8,561 nt of DNA from Alphaproteobacteria bacterium. Its GTDB lineage: Bacteria > Pseudomonadota > Alphaproteobacteria > Puniceispirillales > Puniceispirillaceae. Positions 5,809-8,561 of the stretch are shown here, in pieces. Below the pieces are notes generated by a model. The model made no database searches and was not told where the DNA came from. It was given only the letters and a program-made list of their open reading frames with translations. Each line of letters begins with the position of its first letter. Position 1 is the first letter of the stretch. The translations under genes and the position numbers were made by a program. The stretch lies in contig WTHW01000103.1 in the NCBI GenBank assembly GCA_011526395.1, positions 1 through 8,561 on the forward strand, read 5' to 3'.

Positions 5809-6657
5809 ATGTCAAAGTTAGCAATTATTGAAGGTAATCATGAGGGGCTTGTCGGCATCAAAAATGGCAAAATATATGGTGCCGCTGAGGGATTTGCAGC
5901 GTGCCTAAAATCGATTGATAATGAGTTAGATATTAAGATTGTTCGACCTCACTTTGATAATCATCAATTACATGATGATATATTCTCAGATTGTGATGGT
6001 GTTGTTTTTACTGGTTCAGCAAATTATTGGTCAGCTGATGATAGTGAGGCCGCACCGGCGCGTGATGTGATGGCTCTTGCTTTCAAAAAACAAAAACCTG
6101 TATTTGGCTCTTGTTATGGATTGCAGCTTGCAGTGACGGTGCTAGGGGGGCGCAATCATGCAAACCCAGTCAAGACAGAGTTTGCTATCGCAAGAGATAT
6201 AACAATTAATGAAGCAGGCAGATCGCACGCTCTTTATCAAGGAAAGCCAGATATCTTTCATGCTAGATGCATGCATCGTGACGAGGTGCTGGATTTACCC
6301 GCTGGTGCTATCTGCCTCAGCAGTAACGAGCATAGTGATTGCCAGAGTGTTGTTTTTGAAAAACACGGTATTCACTTTTGGGGTGTTCAATATCATCCAG
6401 AATTACAATTTTCTGACATAGCGGCTTATATCGAAAAGAATGATGTGGATAGTTTTGCAGATGCAAAAAATTTCGCACAAGAGTTATCTTTGGATGTGAC
6501 AATATCTGACGTGGTTGCAGACTTTAGAACATTGAATAAAGCAGACACTCATTTACATCAGAAATATAAAATTGATGAGACTCTTTTGGATGACACTATC
6601 CATCAGCAAGAATTAAAAAATTTCCTACACTTTATCTCTCAAAATGCTGCGGCTTGA
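5809..6657 (+). CDS. Class I glutamine amidotransferase (GATase1) family protein
   Basis: A stand-alone glutaminase-type domain of 282 residues, similar to the amidotransferase half of GMP synthase (COG0518 type). The triad is visible: nucleophile Cys102 in GSCYGLQLA (nucleophile elbow) and His196/Glu198 in WGVQYHPEL. The oxyanion region is VVFTGSANYW (65-74). Beyond the triad is a tail of about 80 residues ending in DETLLDD and QQELKNFLHF, which resembles the tail of uncharacterised alphaproteobacterial type 1 amidotransferases. No ATP-dependent synthetase is fused or adjacent, so it may act with a distant partner or as a gamma-glutamyl hydrolase. It starts 5 bases after the MttB homologue, with only a weak ribosome binding site, which suggests co-translation and a shared pathway. 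Exact reaction unknown. Confidence 0.87.
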   Translation: MSKLAIIEGNHEGLVGIKNGKIYGAAEGFAACLKSIDNELDIKIVRPHFDNHQLHDDIFSDCDGVVFTGSANYWSADDSEAAPARDVMALAFKKQKPVFGSCYGLQLAVTVLGGRNHANPVKTEFAIARDITINEAGRSHALYQGKPDIFHARCMHRDEVLDLPAGAICLSSNEHSDCQSVVFEKHGIHFWGVQYHPELQFSDIAAYIEKNDVDSFADAKNFAQELSLDVTISDVVADFRTLNKADTHLHQKYKIDETLLDDTIHQQELKNFLHFISQNAAA

Positions 6658-6667
6658 CAGATTGTCA
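6655..6667. repeat. Short perfect inverted repeat spanning two convergent stop codons
   Basis: TGACA-GAT-TGTCA covers both the TGA stop of the amidotransferase gene and the TGA stop of the convergent acetyltransferase gene. The 5-base stem with a 3-base loop is too weak to call an intrinsic terminator. A run of six T begins about ten bases further right, which is not directly attached to the stem. Confidence 0.3.
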
Positions 6668-7123
6668 GTCAGATAATTTTTTCCTGAAATAGACAACTTT
6701 TTCAGTCATCTCAAATCCCCAATTTTGATGGGATAGGTGGGAGACCTCATTTTCCAAATAGGCATCGGAGCCAAGCTCTTTTGCGCCATTTTCCTTGCTC
6801 CACATCTCACAGAATTGCACGAGTGCACCACCAACACCGCGGCGTTGAAATTGTGGCTCAACCCATATGCCCTCAAGAAACCCAACAGGCCGAGATAAGC
6901 ACCCATTGACATAAGGTCTCATGCTGACCTCAGCAAACCCAACTGGCTGATTATTGAGTAAGGCTGTAATGGCGATATAATTTTGCTCGCTATAAAGAGC
7001 AGATATTTCAGACACATGCTCATCAATCGTATCTTGCGGCCATAATTTGTGGCGCAAAATACCATAACTCTCAAAGTCATTTTCACTGACTGTTTTTATG
7101 ATAATGTCAGTTTCTAGTTCCAT
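6665..7123 (-). CDS. GNAT N-acetyltransferase, aminoglycoside 6'-N-acetyltransferase-like
   Basis: A 152-residue cytoplasmic GNAT protein that should transfer an acetyl group from acetyl-CoA to an amine. The acetyl-CoA binding motif A is QRRGVGGA (93-100). Outside it, the sequence follows the chromosomal AAC(6')-I enzymes closely: LRHKLWP (23-29), YVNG (71-74), PVGFLEGIWV (79-88), SDA (119-121), the SH.LSHQNWGF block, and the ending TEKVVYFRKKL (140-150). The full length matches that family (about 145-155). Whether the natural substrate is an aminoglycoside cannot be told; many chromosomal members have other or unknown roles. I take the ATG at 7121-7123; a GTG at 7133-7135 would add four residues, and neither has a clear Shine-Dalgarno site. 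It is convergent with the amidotransferase gene (7 bases between stops) and divergent from gloA. Confidence 0.85.
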   Translation of the reverse strand: MELETDIIIKTVSENDFESYGILRHKLWPQDTIDEHVSEISALYSEQNYIAITALLNNQPVGFAEVSMRPYVNGCLSRPVGFLEGIWVEPQFQRRGVGGALVQFCEMWSKENGAKELGSDAYLENEVSHLSHQNWGFEMTEKVVYFRKKLSD

Positions 7124-7207
7124 TATGGGCCGCACTTTTGCATAATTATGGCTCTATCATGTTCTAGATAATAGATACAATCAATAGCCTTGAGGGAGGT
7201 ATAAGAT
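7124..7207. promoter_or_regulatory. Divergent intergenic region between the acetyltransferase and gloA
   Basis: These 84 bases separate two outward-facing genes and should drive both. They contain a perfect 10-base palindrome, CATAATTATG (7141-7150), that could be an operator, and AT-rich hexamers such as GATAAT (7167-7172) and TACAAT (7176-7181) that could be -10 boxes for gloA; neither has a good -35 match at proper distance. The right end holds the gloA ribosome binding site. Confidence 0.4.
7195..7200 (+). promoter_or_regulatory. Strong Shine-Dalgarno site of gloA
   Basis: GGAGGT lies 7 bases before the gloA ATG at 7208. It is the best ribosome binding site in the window, fixes the gloA start, and suggests that gloA is the efficiently translated first gene of the glyoxalase cluster. 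Confidence 0.85.
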
Positions 7208-7651
7208 ATGCGCTTTGTTCACACCATGATCCGTATTACAGATATCGAAGAATCACTTGATTTTTGGGTGAATAAAATGGGGCTGATTGAAACAAGACGT
7301 CATGAAAATGAAGCTGGCAAATTCACGCTCATCTTTCTGGCTGCCCCTCAAGATGAAGCCTCAGCGCACGCTAACCATTCACCTGAACTTGAACTGACCT
7401 TTAATTGGGATTCAGATGAAGTGTATCAAACAGGTCGCTCATGGGGGCATCTTGCCTATCGGGTGAATGATATTTACGCAAAATGCCAAGAATTGATGGA
7501 TAAGGGTGTTGTGATAAATCGTCCCCCTCGCGATGGTAATATGGCATTTGTGAAATCACCTGATAATGTGTCTATCGAATTGATCCAAGAAGGCGACCCT
7601 TTGCCAATTCAAGAGCCTTGGGCGTCAATGGAAAATAATGGTAATTGGTAA
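7208..7651 (+). CDS. gloA: Glyoxalase I (lactoylglutathione lyase)
   Basis: This cytoplasmic metalloenzyme isomerises the hemithioacetal of methylglyoxal and glutathione to S-D-lactoylglutathione. The 147-residue protein opens like E. coli GloA (MRFVHTMIR) and keeps all four metal ligands: His5, Glu62 in LELTFNW, His81 in WGHLAYRV, and Glu124 in SIELIQ. The family block ITDIEESLDFWVNKMGL (10-26) is also clear. The C-terminal tail EPWASMENNGNW is typical of alphaproteobacterial GloA proteins. The start is fixed by a strong GGAGGT. gloB follows 6 bases after the stop, so the two enzymes of the glutathione-dependent methylglyoxal detoxification pathway are encoded together. Confidence 0.95.
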   Translation: MRFVHTMIRITDIEESLDFWVNKMGLIETRRHENEAGKFTLIFLAAPQDEASAHANHSPELELTFNWDSDEVYQTGRSWGHLAYRVNDIYAKCQELMDKGVVINRPPRDGNMAFVKSPDNVSIELIQEGDPLPIQEPWASMENNGNW

Positions 7652-7657
7652 AATATA

Positions 7658-8428
7658 ATGGCCCTATTATGTAAACAATTCCCCTATAATGATGATAATT
7701 ATGGTTTTTTGTTACATGATGACCAGACAGGTAACACAGCAGCCATAGACGCTGGTTGTGCGCCATCTTATTTATCAGCACTGCAAGAAACAGGATGGGA
7801 CTTAACGCATATATTGGTCACGCATCATCATGGTGACCATGTGGCAGGGCTAGCTGAGTTAAAAAAAGCCACTAACGCAAGTGTATATGGGCCAAAAAAC
7901 ACCAAACAGAGCTTAAAAGATTTGATAGATAACCCTGTTTGTGAAGGCGATATGCTATCAATTGGGCGTTATAAATTTAATGTTATCGAAACACCCGGTC
8001 ACACGCTAGATATGCTCAATTACTATTGTGCAGGTAACAAAATGTTATTTAGCGGTGATAGTTTGTTTGTGCTTGGCTGTGGCCGTCTTTTCGAGGGTAA
8101 TGCCTCCATGATGTGGCAATCGCTCCAAAAATTACGCGCGCTACCGCATGATACGATGGTTTATTCTGCTCATGAATATGCGCTTGCAAACGCTGCTTTT
8201 GCTATATCGGTCGACCCACAAAACAAAGCCTTACAAGACAGGGTCTCTCATATAAAAAACCTGCGTGATAAAGATTTGCCAACTGTCCCATCATCACTGG
8301 CGCAAGAGTCTGAGACCAATCCTTTCTTACGGCCAGATGATGAACAAATTCGCGAACATCTCAACATGATGGGAGAGAGTGATGAGGCTGTGTTCACAGA
8401 AATTAGGGCTAGAAAAGATAGGTTCTAA
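7658..8428 (+). CDS. gloB: Glyoxalase II (hydroxyacylglutathione hydrolase)
   Basis: A 256-residue metallo-beta-lactamase-fold hydrolase that cleaves S-D-lactoylglutathione to D-lactate and glutathione, completing the reaction begun by GloA. The binuclear metal site is complete: THHHGDH with His56, His58, Asp60 and His61, then His115 in TPGHT, Asp134 in FSGDSLF, and His172 in YSAHEYA. Glyoxalase II specific parts are GCGRLFEG (140-147), the helical C-terminal domain with TNPFLR (220-225), and the basic glutathione-binding end ARKDRF. Length is the usual 250-258. It starts 6 bases after gloA, without a strong ribosome binding site of its own, and is followed after 3 bases by the deacetylase-family gene. 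Confidence 0.95.
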   Translation: MALLCKQFPYNDDNYGFLLHDDQTGNTAAIDAGCAPSYLSALQETGWDLTHILVTHHHGDHVAGLAELKKATNASVYGPKNTKQSLKDLIDNPVCEGDMLSIGRYKFNVIETPGHTLDMLNYYCAGNKMLFSGDSLFVLGCGRLFEGNASMMWQSLQKLRALPHDTMVYSAHEYALANAAFAISVDPQNKALQDRVSHIKNLRDKDLPTVPSSLAQESETNPFLRPDDEQIREHLNMMGESDEAVFTEIRARKDRF

Positions 8429-8431
8429 AAG

Positions 8432-8561
8432 ATGATTATTTACCAGCATCCAGATAGTATTTTGCATCATGTGCCAACAGGTCATCCAGAACGGCCAGAG
8501 CGCATAGCGGCTATCACCCAGATGCTGGCTCAAAATTTCGCGCACGAGACAACAAAAACAG
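8432..8561 (+). CDS. Histone deacetylase family protein (N-terminal part, runs off the window)
   Basis: An open frame starting with ATG 3 bases after the gloB stop continues to the window edge (43 codons). The N-terminus MIIYQHPDSILHHVPTG followed by HPERPERI is the hallmark opening of the arginase/deacetylase-fold family that includes histone deacetylases, AcuC and acetylpolyamine amidohydrolases. The zinc ligands and catalytic histidines lie further in and cannot be seen. It appears to be the third gene of the gloA-gloB cluster by spacing. Members remove acetyl or other acyl groups from lysine side chains or polyamines; which applies here is unknown. Confidence 0.85.
   Translation, partial: MIIYQHPDSILHHVPTGHPERPERIAAITQMLAQNFAHETTKT

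Overview
The window looks like a compact, AT-leaning chromosomal segment of an alphaproteobacterium. A marine lineage such as SAR116 is plausible, but that is an inference from protein style (AzlCD pair, alphaproteobacterial-type glyoxalases, non-pyrrolysine MttB homologue) and not a demonstrated assignment. It holds twelve protein genes, the last one cut by the window edge. I saw no RNA gene, insertion sequence, CRISPR array or phage gene, and no gene-free stretch longer than about 240 bases.

Left part (1-2156). A YadG-type ABC exporter ATPase runs leftwards and stops about 65 residues short of the E. coli YadG length. Divergent from it is an azlC-azlD pair (branched-chain amino acid exporter type) with overlapping stop and start. 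The azlD 3' end overlaps the 3' end of a convergent 4-oxalocrotonate-tautomerase-like gene. That gene begins on the base after the stop codon of an aldehyde dehydrogenase gene, so the dehydrogenase and tautomerase form a tightly coupled leftward pair (1962-3611).

Middle part (3612-6657). A divergent intergenic region of about 235 bases leads rightwards to a single-domain rhodanese, an MttB-type methyltransferase without pyrrolysine, and a class I glutamine amidotransferase placed 5 bases behind it. No corrinoid carrier protein, reactivating ATPase or ATP-dependent synthetase lies in the window, so the methyl donor and the amidotransferase partner are unknown.

Right part (6665-8561). A GNAT acetyltransferase closely resembling aminoglycoside 6'-N-acetyltransferases runs leftwards and is convergent with the amidotransferase. 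Divergent from it is a rightward glyoxalase cluster: gloA with a strong Shine-Dalgarno site, gloB 6 bases later, and 3 bases later the start of a histone-deacetylase-family protein that leaves the window. GloA and GloB together convert methylglyoxal plus glutathione to D-lactate. The downstream deacetylase-like gene suggests a possible link to protein deacylation.

The most useful leads are the MttB-amidotransferase pair, the gloA-gloB-deacetylase cluster, the AAC(6')-like acetyltransferase, the probable premature stop in the ABC ATPase, and key-residue losses in the tautomerase and rhodanese.
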